DNA of 39,623 nucleotides from a virus, in IMG/VR virus record IMGVR_UViG_3300017987_000182, positions 1 through 39,623 of that record. The stretch is one strand, 5' to 3'. Below are positions 29,862 through 38,857 of the stretch, one piece after another. The notes below the pieces were generated by a model, which was given only the letters and a program-made list of their open reading frames with translations, was not told the origin of the DNA and ran no database searches. Position 1 is the first letter of the stretch. Every line of letters starts with the position of its first letter. A program made the position numbers and the translations under genes.

Positions 29862-30809
29862 TTTTCTGATCTCCTTTTCTGTTTTTATCCCCTGATCAGG
29901 GTGTGACAGGGTGGCCCCCTGCTTTTTTTCGTCCTTTTTGAGTTCGCCCCCGTCCGTGGTGTCCTCCTCCTGGGCCGTGGCGGCCTGCTCCTGGTCCTGG
30001 AGGGTAGGAGCGGGACTGTCCGCCCGTACTGAATCGATCAGGCCCACGGACACCGCTGTGGGCGCGCTGGCGTCCGGATCCGCGGCCAGGAGGACCGCGC
30101 CCCGCCCAAAGTCCTGGGCCACTTTTTTGTCGGTGACGCCACGCCCCTGGGCGATCCGTTTGATGAAAATGCGCTCCAGGGCGTCCGCCCGCTCCTGGAC
30201 CACTTTTAAACCGTCCTTTGTGGAAAGATCGGGCCGTTTGTTCGGGGCGTTTTTGCTCACCACCTCCACAAACTTGATCCCGATCCTTTCCTCGAATTTG
30301 CTGGTGTCGATATAAGTAATGACCACCCCGATCGATCCGGTCAGGGCCGTGGGTGAGTCGGCCACAATACGATCGGACGGGCTCCCGATCCAATAACCCG
30401 CGGAGGCCATTAAACCGAGGTTTTCAGAAATAACAGTTTTCTCCTGGGCGAGGTTATAAACCGCGGTCCAAACCTGGTCCACGCCTTTCACCTCACCGCC
30501 CGGAGTATCAAGGAGCAGCCTTACTGTTTCGATATTCCGATCAGCCCGGATCGCTTCAATGGAACGAATGATCCCAGCGTAGCTGGTCCCCTCATAACCA
30601 AAAAAGCGATCGATCGGGGATGGTCCAGATTGAGACAGGAGGCCCTTGATCGTGATCGTGGCCTCCTTGCCGGACGCGGCCAGGATCTCCGGCTGCTCCG
30701 CCGCGTGGAAAATCTCATTGGCCGCCTGTACGTCCGCGGGGGACGCATTGATCACCCGTTCAATGTATCCCTTTACAAATTCCGTTTCACATGCCCAGAT
30801 TTGAAACAT
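29442..30809 (-). CDS. Prohead protease (S49/SppA-like) fused to scaffold
   Basis: This gene encodes 455 residues. Residues about 45-260 form an S49 peptidase: RLLLDTPGGEVKGVDQVW, the nucleophile region NLGLMASAGYWIGSP (S136), and SPTALTGSIGVVITYI. A Lys in KNAPNKR is a candidate general base. After an acidic, Gln/Glu-rich linker (about 270-310) comes a helical scaffold-like domain starting at M317. The enzyme cleaves scaffold and other head proteins after assembly. The layout is the lambda C/Nu3 arrangement, with the decoration protein next. Confidence 0.85.
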   Translation of the reverse strand: MFQIWACETEFVKGYIERVINASPADVQAANEIFHAAEQPEILAASGKEATITIKGLLSQSGPSPIDRFFGYEGTSYAGIIRSIEAIRADRNIETVRLLLDTPGGEVKGVDQVWTAVYNLAQEKTVISENLGLMASAGYWIGSPSDRIVADSPTALTGSIGVVITYIDTSKFEERIGIKFVEVVSKNAPNKRPDLSTKDGLKVVQERADALERIFIKRIAQGRGVTDKKVAQDFGRGAVLLAADPDASAPTAVSVGLIDSVRADSPAPTLQDQEQAATAQEEDTTDGGELKKDEKKQGATLSHPDQGIKTEKEIRKMDDLIKLMAENPALKTQHQELVDKAIADAVAGPEAKLQTLEENVAACVPYLVGSAYPEPVQKLACDVLQGNAEKAALLGAVTVIDSQKETDNTAQAAEESTQAGETPGQQAGEEPRADGEIHNENDYQAQRARFRALRG

Positions 30810-30817
30810 TTGATCCC

Positions 30818-31357
30818 CTATCTTGGATCCACCACGGCCTCCACCTCCGCCACCGTGGCGGCGGCGCGCGCCTGGTCTTTTAATTCCGTCCCGCTGTCCA
30901 CATGGCCCCGGAGGGTGGTTACTCCCTCCAGATAGAAGGCCAAAAAGGTGGCCGCGTCCGGGATTGCGTACACGTCCTGATCATCGATCGTGTTTGCTTT
31001 CACCGGATACGTGATCGCCGCCTCACTCCTCACCTGGTTTAGGCCGGACATTTTCAGCTGCGCGGCGTCACTCAATGAAAAGGTTTTCCCGCTGTACGTG
31101 AAACCCTCCCCGATCAGCTGGCGCGTTCTGTAGTCTATCGAATCGCATTTGACGGTGCGCGCCTGTTCTAGCGTGAAATTATTTGGATCCAGGTTGTCCA
31201 GGTTGTCCGCGGTTTCCACGCTTTTGATCAGGAGTATCCTGTCCGGATCGATCGCGTGGGCCGGGTCCGTGAAGGCCTGGGTGGGAGTGTCAACTCCCCA
31301 CCCAAAATCCCAGGCGTCCGCGTCCGTGTCCCAAACTCTAAAATAATTGACGATCAT
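30818..31357 (-). CDS. DUF4376-like phage protein
   Basis: This gene encodes 179 residues. The pattern CDSIDYRTRQLIGEGFTYSG, then KTFSLSDAAQLKMSGLNQV, then YPVKANTIDDQDVYAIPDAA and the final helix ARAAATVAEVEAVVDPR is similar to DUF4376, a domain found mainly beside or within phage tail-fibre proteins. It is the gene just before the protease in the accessory cassette. Its start overlaps the stop of the 55-aa gene. The role is likely structural or fibre-related. Confidence 0.6.
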   Translation of the reverse strand: MIVNYFRVWDTDADAWDFGWGVDTPTQAFTDPAHAIDPDRILLIKSVETADNLDNLDPNNFTLEQARTVKCDSIDYRTRQLIGEGFTYSGKTFSLSDAAQLKMSGLNQVRSEAAITYPVKANTIDDQDVYAIPDAATFLAFYLEGVTTLRGHVDSGTELKDQARAAATVAEVEAVVDPR

Positions 31358-31525
31358 TTATCGCCCTACTTTTTCCTGGAGCCTGGCCACCAGCTCCTGG
31401 AGGTTTTCGATCGCCTCCGCATTGTCCACCACGGCCACCCGGAGATCCGGGACACTTTGCGCGGCCTGGGCGGCCTGCTTCGCCTCTTTTGCTTTGTTTG
31501 GGATCTGTGGGTTTATGTTCGCCAT
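31358..31525 (-). CDS. Small helical protein
   Basis: This gene encodes 55 residues from the ATG at 31525 and ends where the DUF4376-like gene starts. It is nearly all helix-forming: KAKEAKQAAQAAQ, then VVDNAEAIENLQELVARLQEKVGR, which has a heptad pattern and may form a coiled coil. It fills the space between two clear genes with 0-2 nt spacing, so it is probably real. It could oligomerise or support a fibre, as inference. Confidence 0.6.
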   Translation of the reverse strand: MANINPQIPNKAKEAKQAAQAAQSVPDLRVAVVDNAEAIENLQELVARLQEKVGR

Positions 31526-31527
31526 GT

Positions 31528-32094
31528 TCAAACCTCGATCAATGTGTCACCACCGGCCACCACATACCACTCGGATACGTCCTGCTGGACCAGGTAGTGG
31601 CCAGCCGGGAGATCGGCATATTCGCCGCTGGTTTTTTCAAAGGCCATGATTTCGAAAACGTCCCCGGGCTCATCGTACACCAGGGAGATCAAAACGTGCT
31701 TAGTCAGGGACGGATCCGCGGTCACTGTGGTTTCGTCCGTGATCTGGAGTTCCGCGATCGCGGTTGTTATCACCAGGCCCTCCGCGGTGCTTTCCACGTC
31801 CAGATCGTGGGCATAATCAGCCGGGAGGATCCGTTCCTTTAAAATCGCCTCCGTGTGTTTCTGGGTGATCAGCGCCTGGGTGTGGGCGGCCACCAGGCCG
31901 TCCAGGATCGTGACGTCCCCGCCGCTGGGGGGTGTCTCAAAAATACAGGCGCACTCGTTGTCCTCCGTGCTCACGTTCACGCCCTCCAGGACGGCCACGA
32001 TCGCGGAGTTTTTGATCTGTCCCTCCAGGACGTCCGATCCCACAACCTGATCCGGAAAATCGCCCGTTATTGAATAGTTGATCGCCTCACTCAT
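31528..32094 (-). CDS. Hypothetical protein of the portal-protease cassette
   Basis: This gene encodes 188 residues from the ATG at 32094, which overlaps the previous stop (TAATG); GGAGGG lies about 10 nt upstream. An in-frame TTG at 32109 is less likely. The N-terminus (SITGDFPDQVVGSDVLEGQIKN split by short strands) and the C-terminal YLVQQDVSEWYVVAGGDTLIEV look beta-rich. A helical segment, LDGLVAAHTQALITQKHTEA, lies in the middle. No known family is recognised. Co-location with a fibre-like gene suggests a virion component. Confidence 0.55.
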   Translation of the reverse strand: MSEAINYSITGDFPDQVVGSDVLEGQIKNSAIVAVLEGVNVSTEDNECACIFETPPSGGDVTILDGLVAAHTQALITQKHTEAILKERILPADYAHDLDVESTAEGLVITTAIAELQITDETTVTADPSLTKHVLISLVYDEPGDVFEIMAFEKTSGEYADLPAGHYLVQQDVSEWYVVAGGDTLIEV

Positions 32095-33572
32095 TAGGAA
32101 ACCCTCCAAACTTCGATCCAGGCGTCTTTTATGCTTTGGGTATTACCGCCCGCGCCGTCCTTCCATTGAACTATAAAAGTTTTCGCCGCCCCTGTGAACG
32201 TCACCTCATGGACCGCCCCGCGGGTGGGGTAATTATCCGTGGCCACTTTGGGCCTGTAGGGTATTTCAGCCCCCACCACCGCCGCGTCCGTGGAGTTATA
32301 GAGCCTTACCTGGCCCACCTTGTCCGTGTTTGTGACCATGGCCCCCCAGGCGATCCGATAAGTTCCAGTCAGGGCCGGGGTGGTTAGGGTGACTTTGTCC
32401 TGGTACGCGGCCAGGGTGGTTTGGGACTCCGCCAGGGACTCCTGGCGCTGGTAATCTTTTCCGAAAACCGCCGCCGCTATGTGGGCGTCAATCGCCGGGT
32501 GGGTGTTCGTTCCAATGTCCGCCAGCTCCGTGTGGCTTGTCACCTGGGCCGGGTTTAGATCGACAGTAAAAACAGATTCGATCGCCGCCGCGGTGGCCTG
32601 GGATTCCTGAAAAATCAGGCGCCCGATCAGCTTGCCGTGTACCTGGAGGCGGAGCGGAACTGTGGACGGGGGCGGCGCATTTTCCGCCGCGGCCTGGGTG
32701 TTGTAATTCCCCTGGCCGTACAGCGCCACCAGGGAGTTGTCCAGCTCCAGATACACCCACACGATCCCGAAGTTGTTGACCCCCAAATTTTGGAGGGTTC
32801 CCGATCCGTCATCGTACTGGGTGTTGTCCCACTGGGTTTGTGCGGCCACCTTCGTGAAACCGCTGGGCGTGGCCCGGTAATAGTAATCGAAAGTGTCCGC
32901 CCCGCTGGTGTCCTTGGCGGCCTGGTAAAACTCGTTTAGACCGTCGTAAAATTCACCAGCGGACACGGTGAGATTCCTTGTGCCCGTTTCACCCAGGATC
33001 AGGCCGCCCAGGCGGTCCGCCCGCCTGATCGGTTCTGTTTCATAAAATCGTTCATACGCCAGGGTGATCGCGTCCGCGGCGCGCTGTGGGTTGTTCACTA
33101 TGTGAAGTGTTCCGCCTTCGTTCACAACGGATCCCAGCCTAAAGGTGGTGGTCCAGTTCCATGAGTCCGCGGCCTGGATCAGCACCTGGGGGGATCCGGC
33201 GTTGTAATCGATCCCCACATGGCGCACGGTGTCCGCGGGGATCGCCTGGCCGGCCAGGGCGGACCACTCAAAAGATTTCAGATCGCCCGTGTGGCTGGCG
33301 GTGTCACGAATGAACCCCGCGCCGGCTGCGATATCGATCGAGCCTCCGCCCGCATCCGTTATGTATCCGGAGCCCGTGGCCCCAGCTCCTCCACCCAGGC
33401 GGATCGCGTCCTGGACGTCATCGATCGCCGGCGTCCCCAGTTTTTCAATGTTCACCTGGGAGGCGTCACCGATCTGGCCTACGTGGGAGGCCTCACCGTG
33501 GGGCCCCACCGGGCCCGCCGCGGCCCCGCCACCGTCACCTATTAGATCAGTTTTTCCCTGGTTCACACTCAT
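32094..33572 (-). CDS. Fibre-like virion protein located in the head module
   Basis: This gene encodes 492 residues. The N-terminus is Gly-rich with a short collagen-like piece (GPVGPHGEASHVGQIGDAS), then LGTPAIDDVQDAIRLGGGAG. Large Gly/Thr/Asn-rich beta regions follow, with a motif-poor C-terminal domain (LTTPALTGTYRIAWG, FIVQWKDGAGGNTQS) that looks like a carbohydrate-binding or trimer-forming sandwich. The composition is that of a tail or head fibre. Its position between the portal and protease genes is unusual for a tail fibre, so a head-associated fibre is a real possibility. Confidence 0.55.
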   Translation of the reverse strand: MSVNQGKTDLIGDGGGAAAGPVGPHGEASHVGQIGDASQVNIEKLGTPAIDDVQDAIRLGGGAGATGSGYITDAGGGSIDIAAGAGFIRDTASHTGDLKSFEWSALAGQAIPADTVRHVGIDYNAGSPQVLIQAADSWNWTTTFRLGSVVNEGGTLHIVNNPQRAADAITLAYERFYETEPIRRADRLGGLILGETGTRNLTVSAGEFYDGLNEFYQAAKDTSGADTFDYYYRATPSGFTKVAAQTQWDNTQYDDGSGTLQNLGVNNFGIVWVYLELDNSLVALYGQGNYNTQAAAENAPPPSTVPLRLQVHGKLIGRLIFQESQATAAAIESVFTVDLNPAQVTSHTELADIGTNTHPAIDAHIAAAVFGKDYQRQESLAESQTTLAAYQDKVTLTTPALTGTYRIAWGAMVTNTDKVGQVRLYNSTDAAVVGAEIPYRPKVATDNYPTRGAVHEVTFTGAAKTFIVQWKDGAGGNTQSIKDAWIEVWRVS

Positions 33573-33844
33573 GGGATCACCACCATGACTTTCCCCTCCT
33601 CACCTATACACCGAACGTACACATCTATGGCAAAGGAGGAGCTGATCACCGCTGTGGTGGTGTCATCAAATAGCGGGGCCTGATCAGTCAGGGGGCTGGC
33701 GGGTGGGCCGGGGTTTCCGGTGTCCCGCGTGGTGTAAATGTACTTGGCCCCCTTCTTTTCAAAAAGCTGGCCGCTTTGGACGTTCTGGGCCACCAAAACC
33801 CAGGTGTCCGCTGGTGTGATATCGACAATTAAAGGATCCGCCAT
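33569..33844 (-). CDS. Small hypothetical protein after the portal gene
   Basis: This gene encodes 91 residues; its start overlaps the portal stop and its stop overlaps the fibre-like gene start, which indicates translational coupling. The sequence alternates polar and hydrophobic residues (PADTWVLVAQNVQSGQLFEK, AIDVYVRCIGEEGKVMVVIP) and looks all-beta. A decoration, plug or fibre-base protein is possible. No family is recognised. Confidence 0.55.
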   Translation of the reverse strand: MADPLIVDITPADTWVLVAQNVQSGQLFEKKGAKYIYTTRDTGNPGPPASPLTDQAPLFDDTTTAVISSSFAIDVYVRCIGEEGKVMVVIP

Positions 33845-35505
33845 TATTTTTGCTCCCAGTAGGGGATCGGCAAGGTTTGGTACTCCCTGGCCAGCTCCTC
33901 ATGGTTTGCGGCCACGTCCCCGCGATCCAGGTTTTTGGATTCCTTGCGCCCGGTGCTCACACCGATCGCCATGTTTTCACGCGCGGCGCGCGCCTGTTTC
34001 CAGGGATCGATATTTGGAACCGGCGATCCCATATAGGTGGCGTTAAGCCAGGCCGCCTGGAGGCGGGGATCCGCCCACCCCGGGGCCTTGATCCTCCCCG
34101 CCGCGATCTCCCCGGCCAGCCACGCCCTGTAAACTGGTGTCAAACAATCGGTTTCTTTTTCGTGGCGGAGTATTTCCGCCACCCTCCACAGCATAACCAG
34201 GGCGGCCCGGCTGGCGCTGTAGTTGGCGTTGAATTTTTGGAGGAGGACTTCCAGCGGCATGGAGTTTGCGGCGCACAGGTGGGAGGTGTAAGCCTCCACA
34301 AATCGATCATAGGCCTGGGCCGGGCTGGTGTTCTCCAGTGACTTTAGATCCTCACCCTCCTGGAGGTTGAAAACACCCACGGATCCAGGTTGCCGGAACG
34401 TGGCCTCCGGGAGTTCCACATATTTGACGTATTCAGACAGGGGGAGCACACTTTCAGGCGTTACGCCCTCCGCCTCCCCCTCCACCAGATCGTCCTCCGG
34501 CCCGGCGCCATAACGCCGCGCCATGTCCCCCATGGGATTGGACGCCGGATTGTCCGGGCTGGGTTTTGTGTACAGCGCGATCGTGGACTGATTGATCGCT
34601 TTGTGGATCTGGGACAGGGTGAAATCGGACAGGGCCTGGCAATCCTGAACAATGGACGCCAGCCGGGAGATCCCGCGGCCCTGGCCTGGGTAGATTGATT
34701 GGAACACATGCGCCATCATTTGACGCCCGGACTTTGGGCCCCAGGCCGGCACGGTCCGGGGGACGTACCGCTTTTGCCCCGGCACGTACACCCACACCTT
34801 GTACCCCACCGCACGGCCCGCGGCGTCCCGCTCGATCCCGTCCACCTGGCCGGCGTTGAACCCGGTGGTGGACACCACGCCGCCGCCGCGGATCTGGTTC
34901 GGGTCCAGCAACTGGAGCTGCAGGGGGTTCTGGAGATCGCGGCGCATGGAATAGAAAAACCGGAGGAACCCCTCACCGTCACGCTGGGCGCACACCTCGA
35001 TCGTTCTTTGCATTTGGTACCAGTTCTGGGTTTCGTCCCGGCTGGCCCGCTTGTCCATACACCAGGCGTGAAACCTTGGCCCCACGTCCATGGCCCAGGA
35101 GCTGGCGGCGGCTTGCGTAATTCCCAGAACACTGGCGATCGGGTTCGGTTGACAGATTAGGCCCGTATCAATCACCACGTCCGCCCACCGCTCAACCATG
35201 GCGTGGGCCACTACACTGTCGTGGTAAATGTTCCGGCAATTTTGCCGGATCGCGCTGGTGTACAGGGCCGGGCTGTATCCGGTGGCGCTGATCCCGTTCG
35301 GATACTTAGAACCGTCTGAACCCACGCCAAAAGAAAAGGGGACGGTTGTGTCAACTGAACGCGCGCGGCCCTGGGAGCCTGGAGGGTCTGGGGGCGCCAT
35401 GGGGATCCGCACGGTGTCCCCCCTGCGGACGATCCGCAAAAATTCTGTTCCCGCCTCCACGGTTCCCGGCCTGTCCGGGTTTAGTTTTTCCGCTGGTGTG
35501 CTCAT
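33844..35505 (-). CDS. Portal protein (lambda gpB family)
   Basis: This gene encodes 553 residues. It follows the lambda portal pattern: an N-terminal clip with HAMVERWADVVIDTGLI, then RDEIQN-like GDETQNWYQMQRTIEV, RDGEGFLRFFYSMRRDL, LLDPNQIRGGG, and the C-terminal block PLEVLLQKFNANYSASRAAL with later AWLNATYMGSPVPNIDPWK. It forms the dodecameric gate at the capsid vertex, binds the terminase and passes DNA. The start overlaps the stop of the gpW-like gene (ATGA). It is downstream of the terminase and methyltransferase as in lambda-type packaging modules. Confidence 0.9.
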   Translation of the reverse strand: MSTPAEKLNPDRPGTVEAGTEFLRIVRRGDTVRIPMAPPDPPGSQGRARSVDTTVPFSFGVGSDGSKYPNGISATGYSPALYTSAIRQNCRNIYHDSVVAHAMVERWADVVIDTGLICQPNPIASVLGITQAAASSWAMDVGPRFHAWCMDKRASRDETQNWYQMQRTIEVCAQRDGEGFLRFFYSMRRDLQNPLQLQLLDPNQIRGGGVVSTTGFNAGQVDGIERDAAGRAVGYKVWVYVPGQKRYVPRTVPAWGPKSGRQMMAHVFQSIYPGQGRGISRLASIVQDCQALSDFTLSQIHKAINQSTIALYTKPSPDNPASNPMGDMARRYGAGPEDDLVEGEAEGVTPESVLPLSEYVKYVELPEATFRQPGSVGVFNLQEGEDLKSLENTSPAQAYDRFVEAYTSHLCAANSMPLEVLLQKFNANYSASRAALVMLWRVAEILRHEKETDCLTPVYRAWLAGEIAAGRIKAPGWADPRLQAAWLNATYMGSPVPNIDPWKQARAARENMAIGVSTGRKESKNLDRGDVAANHEELAREYQTLPIPYWEQK

Positions 35506-35780
35506 CCGTACCGCCTAAGCTTCATGGATACCAGGCCCCCGCAATTCAGGCGCCGGTACAGCTGATCGATCTCACCCTGTAGGCTGTCGATCTGTTCCTT
35601 CAACTCCGATAGCTTGCGATTTTTGAGGCTTTGCGCGCCTTCGTTGCTGTCGAATTTGTACTGCTCCGAGGCGTCCGCCAGGGCCTCCGTGTACGTGGTG
35701 TTGACGATCTCCAGCTGTGCTTCTTTTTGTTCAATCCGGGCCAGGATCCTGGCCCGCTGGGCAGGTGTTAAACAAGCCAT
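35502..35780 (-). CDS. gpW-like head-tail joining protein
   Basis: This gene encodes 92 residues. It is helical, Glu/Gln-rich and coiled-coil-like (ARILARIEQKEAQLEI, ELKEQIDSLQGEIDQLYRRL) and lies between the terminase side and the portal, where lambda has gene W. It may be the head-completion protein, though gpW proteins are usually shorter. No Shine-Dalgarno sequence precedes the ATG. A strong promoter lies just upstream, and its predicted start of transcription is only a few bases before the ATG. Confidence 0.6.
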   Translation of the reverse strand: MACLTPAQRARILARIEQKEAQLEIVNTTYTEALADASEQYKFDSNEGAQSLKNRKLSELKEQIDSLQGEIDQLYRRLNCGGLVSMKLRRYG

Positions 35781-35789
35781 ATTAGGGGA

Positions 35790-35818
35790 ACTGTATTAAT
35801 CCACCGGCGTTTTGTCAA
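35790..35818 (-). promoter_or_regulatory. Promoter for the portal operon, near-leaderless
   Basis: On the minus strand TTGACA (35818-35813) is followed after 17 bp by TACAGT (35795-35790). The predicted transcription start is about 35783, 3 nt before the ATG at 35780. This lies in the only gap (96 bp) between the methyltransferase and the gpW-like gene. A leaderless or nearly leaderless mRNA would explain the absence of a ribosome binding site. Confidence 0.6.
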
Positions 35819-35876
35819 CAATTCCGCGCATTTACCGCACCAGGTGAGGCGATCAAGTGTGACAAAAGGGCCAAGA

Positions 35877-36878
35877 CTAAAAGAGGGCCAGCTGGGCGGT
35901 GTCCTTGGCGATCCGGGAGCAGGCGGCCCGGTAAAAATCCGGATCTATTTCGATCCCTGTGGTTTGCATGCCGGCCAGGTGGCACTCCACCACCTCCACA
36001 CCCGAACCCATGAAGGGGACCAGGGCGCGCCCGTCCTTTTTTGCGGTGGTGGTGACGATCGCCCGGGTGAGGGTGGGCGGTTTTTGTGTGGGGTGGTCCT
36101 CCCGGCTGGTTTCGTGGGCCTCCTGGGAATACTTTAAAACGTCCGTCAATTTTAGCGCATTATTGAACGGGCGGCGCTTGCTTTCGTACCCTTCGATCAG
36201 GCCGGTGTATTGCCCCATGAACCGATCGTGTTCCTGTTTCAAGTCCGCCCACTGGCGGTACCCGGGCCAGGCACAGATCCCGAAGTGCTCCACCAGCTGG
36301 AGGTAAACCTCCTCCATGGGGAGATCCCACTGGGTGGATCCCCAGTAAAAAGCATGTTCCGCGCGGCGGTGGCCCAGGCGCTGGTTTATTCCCTTGATTG
36401 ACAGGCCGATCCACTCCTGGAGCCCCCGGAAATATTCCCGCAGTTCCTTAAAGTTTTCCTTGTCCAGTTTGATCTCCTGTAGGCCTGTCCTGTTCACCTC
36501 CCTGGAGTAAAACAGGATCCGCTCAGTCACCGGCATGAAGGATCGGAACTCCTCCGAACCGATCCGCGTGCGGCACTCCGTTTTCTCCCACACTAAAACA
36601 TTTTCCAGGTTCAGATACTGATCGAGGACCACCTGGGAATAGGCGATCTTTTTGGCGTGCCCGTACCAGAACAGGGAGCCCGTTTTTTTCAGGACGCGGG
36701 TGATCTCCCTGGCCCACCTGTCCACGTCCTGGAGGTACGCCGCGAAGTCCGGCCACTGGAAATCAAAGTCCCCCTTTGTTTCAAAGTAGGGCGGATCCGC
36801 AATCACCAGATCGAAGTGTTCCGCGGGGAGGGTGGGGAGGACTTCCAGGCAATCGCCGCAAATCAGATCCGGTGTCAA
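35877..36878 (-). CDS. DNA methyltransferase, N6-adenine/N4-cytosine type, beta-class order
   Basis: This gene encodes 333 residues from a TTG that overlaps the terminase stop (TTGA). The catalytic motif IV DPPY is near the N-terminus (ADPPYFETKG, 27-36). The AdoMet-binding FxGxG motif is near the C-terminus (VPFMGSGVEVVE), with the variable target-recognition part between. That is the beta-class order (IV, TRD, I), and DPPY usually means N6-adenine. The target sequence cannot be read from the protein. No cognate endonuclease is adjacent, so it is probably an orphan enzyme that protects phage DNA or marks it for packaging or expression. Confidence 0.85.
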   Translation of the reverse strand: MTPDLICGDCLEVLPTLPAEHFDLVIADPPYFETKGDFDFQWPDFAAYLQDVDRWAREITRVLKKTGSLFWYGHAKKIAYSQVVLDQYLNLENVLVWEKTECRTRIGSEEFRSFMPVTERILFYSREVNRTGLQEIKLDKENFKELREYFRGLQEWIGLSIKGINQRLGHRRAEHAFYWGSTQWDLPMEEVYLQLVEHFGICAWPGYRQWADLKQEHDRFMGQYTGLIEGYESKRRPFNNALKLTDVLKYSQEAHETSREDHPTQKPPTLTRAIVTTTAKKDGRALVPFMGSGVEVVECHLAGMQTTGIEIDPDFYRAACSRIAKDTAQLALF

Positions 36879-38857
36879 TTTTGAACCTTTTTTCTGGCCG
36901 TGGCCTTGATCATGTAATCCAAAACCGTGCGCCTGGTGATTGTTTGGAGCTGGTCCAGGGTGGCGCCCCGCTCTTTTAGTTTTTGCCTAAATTCGAAAAC
37001 TTCACCCTCCAGGAAAACATCCGCGGCGCACAAATTCATGGCCCGGAGATCTAGTGCCTCATTTCGCCGGCCCTGGGGACAGTGGAAGGATCCGTCCTTC
37101 CGTTTTTCCTCCGCGCGGAGCATCTCAAAATAGTGATCGGGGGTGTCCCGTGGAAAATCGCAAAACCCGGGGCGCTGTGGATCCCGGTCCTGGCGCTTGA
37201 TCCGCAAATTGTTGTAAAGGTGGGTTTTGTAATAGTTCGTGCTGATTTCGTACAGCGTGATCTCGGGGCTGATCCTGGCCGCGCGGAACCTCCGGAAATT
37301 GGAGGCGGTGACGGGATCGCCTTTTTCCGCCTTCCGGGTTTTCAGGGCCTGAAAACCTTTGGACGGGAAACACCCACGCCACCCGCTCCCACAGAAACGG
37401 TAAACCACGTCCGTTTTGAAACCGGAGTCCACCAGGATCAAAAACGGCATAAATTCGCGCCCGTCCGATCGCGCGTACTTGATCCGCGTTTCCTGGCCCC
37501 ACTCCCGGAGGGATTCCCACGCGCCGCCAAAAGGATCATCGATCGCCCCCTCGATCGTGCGGTAATCGATCAGCCACGTCCGGTACCCGATCCCATGGCC
37601 GCACACCTCCAGCTCCAGGCGCGCGGGATCCCCGTCCCGCTTTGTACCCTCCTGGACGTCCACGGCCATGGTCAAATACAGGACGCCGTCCGGGACGTCC
37701 CGCATTTTGTACGCGCCCCGCAAATCGATCAACGTGTTCAAGTCCGGGCGCGTCCCCTGCTCGATGTACGGCTGGCCCTCATAAAGGTTTTTAAAACTCC
37801 GCATGCCTTCCGGTTTTTGCTGGGCCTTCGTGTACTCCTCGAAAAGTTCAAACCAGGACAGCATGCCCACCGGGCTGTAAAGGCTTGACAGCTGGTAGGA
37901 ACGAAACACGGCGGACTGGCTCACCGCGGTGGGCCTCCACTCCCCGGCGATCAGCATGTCGGTTTTTTGGTGATTGAAGATCGCGTCATGGCAAAATTCG
38001 CACAGATAGTAAACGCGCTCCAGGCGCCCGGCCTTCCGATCCGCCTTGATCCCGTGGTTCGCGTGCTCCGCCTCCCAGGTGAGGATCTGGGCTTTCCCGC
38101 AAAGTGGACACGGGACAAAGTACTGGCGCTGGTCCCCCAGTTCGTACAGCGTGAAGATCGCGGAGTCCCCGACCACGGTTGGCGTGGAAATATCCAAAAC
38201 CTTGCGCCGGTTTCCCCAGGCGTTTGTCCGGACATAGGACACGCTTAAAAAATCACCCTCCCCGGTCCGGAGCATGAGCGGGGCCCCGTCGATCTCATCC
38301 CGGATCAAAACCCGTTTCGAATCGGCCCGGAGGGAGGCCGCGGACTGGGCGCTGGCCATGTCCAGGCACCCGCCCGAAAACTCCTTAACAAAAATTTTGT
38401 CACCGGACCGCCTGGAAAGTCTGTTTTCTGTTTGCGCGAAAATTTTTGAACGGATCCCGCAGCTGTCGATCAGGGGCTCCAGGCGCTTGATCGCCCACTT
38501 TTCCAGCTGGTCCGCGGTGTTTGAAATGAACAGGATCTCCGCGGGGCTTTCATCCATCCAGTAAGCCAGGACGTTCTCCGCCGCGGCGGTGAGCCCCAGC
38601 TGGCCCGCCTTCATTACAACCGTGTGCTGTATGTGGCTGTGCGGCGCCATGTTGTCCATGATCTCCACCGTGTACGGTGTCCGCCTGTTTTCATAGAACC
38701 CGGGGAAAGGCGTGGAGGGTGGCATGACGCGCCGATCCTCCACCCAGTCAGAGATCAGCCGGCTGGGGGGCTCCACTGGTTTTTTTTCATTTTCAGCACG
38801 AAGGAACGCCAGATCGCTGGCGCGATAAATAACCGCCCGGAACGCTTTTTCCGTCAC
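36875..38857 (-). CDS. Terminase large subunit (lambda gpA family)
   Basis: This gene encodes 660 residues from a GTG overlapping the small-subunit stop (GTGA), with GGAGGTG upstream. The ATPase has a deviant Walker A, KAGQLGLT (83-90), with the Lys at the start as in lambda gpA, and Walker B VLIRDEID (183-190). A Cys-rich insert (CPLCG ... CEFCH) is usual in this family. The C-terminal nuclease part includes LTMAVDVQEG and later FLILVDSGFKTDVVY. It cuts concatemers, probably at cos sites, and pumps DNA into the prohead. It lies first in the late operon after the small subunit. Confidence 0.9.
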   Translation of the reverse strand: MTEKAFRAVIYRASDLAFLRAENEKKPVEPPSRLISDWVEDRRVMPPSTPFPGFYENRRTPYTVEIMDNMAPHSHIQHTVVMKAGQLGLTAAAENVLAYWMDESPAEILFISNTADQLEKWAIKRLEPLIDSCGIRSKIFAQTENRLSRRSGDKIFVKEFSGGCLDMASAQSAASLRADSKRVLIRDEIDGAPLMLRTGEGDFLSVSYVRTNAWGNRRKVLDISTPTVVGDSAIFTLYELGDQRQYFVPCPLCGKAQILTWEAEHANHGIKADRKAGRLERVYYLCEFCHDAIFNHQKTDMLIAGEWRPTAVSQSAVFRSYQLSSLYSPVGMLSWFELFEEYTKAQQKPEGMRSFKNLYEGQPYIEQGTRPDLNTLIDLRGAYKMRDVPDGVLYLTMAVDVQEGTKRDGDPARLELEVCGHGIGYRTWLIDYRTIEGAIDDPFGGAWESLREWGQETRIKYARSDGREFMPFLILVDSGFKTDVVYRFCGSGWRGCFPSKGFQALKTRKAEKGDPVTASNFRRFRAARISPEITLYEISTNYYKTHLYNNLRIKRQDRDPQRPGFCDFPRDTPDHYFEMLRAEEKRKDGSFHCPQGRRNEALDLRAMNLCAADVFLEGEVFEFRQKLKERGATLDQLQTITRRTVLDYMIKATARKKVQN

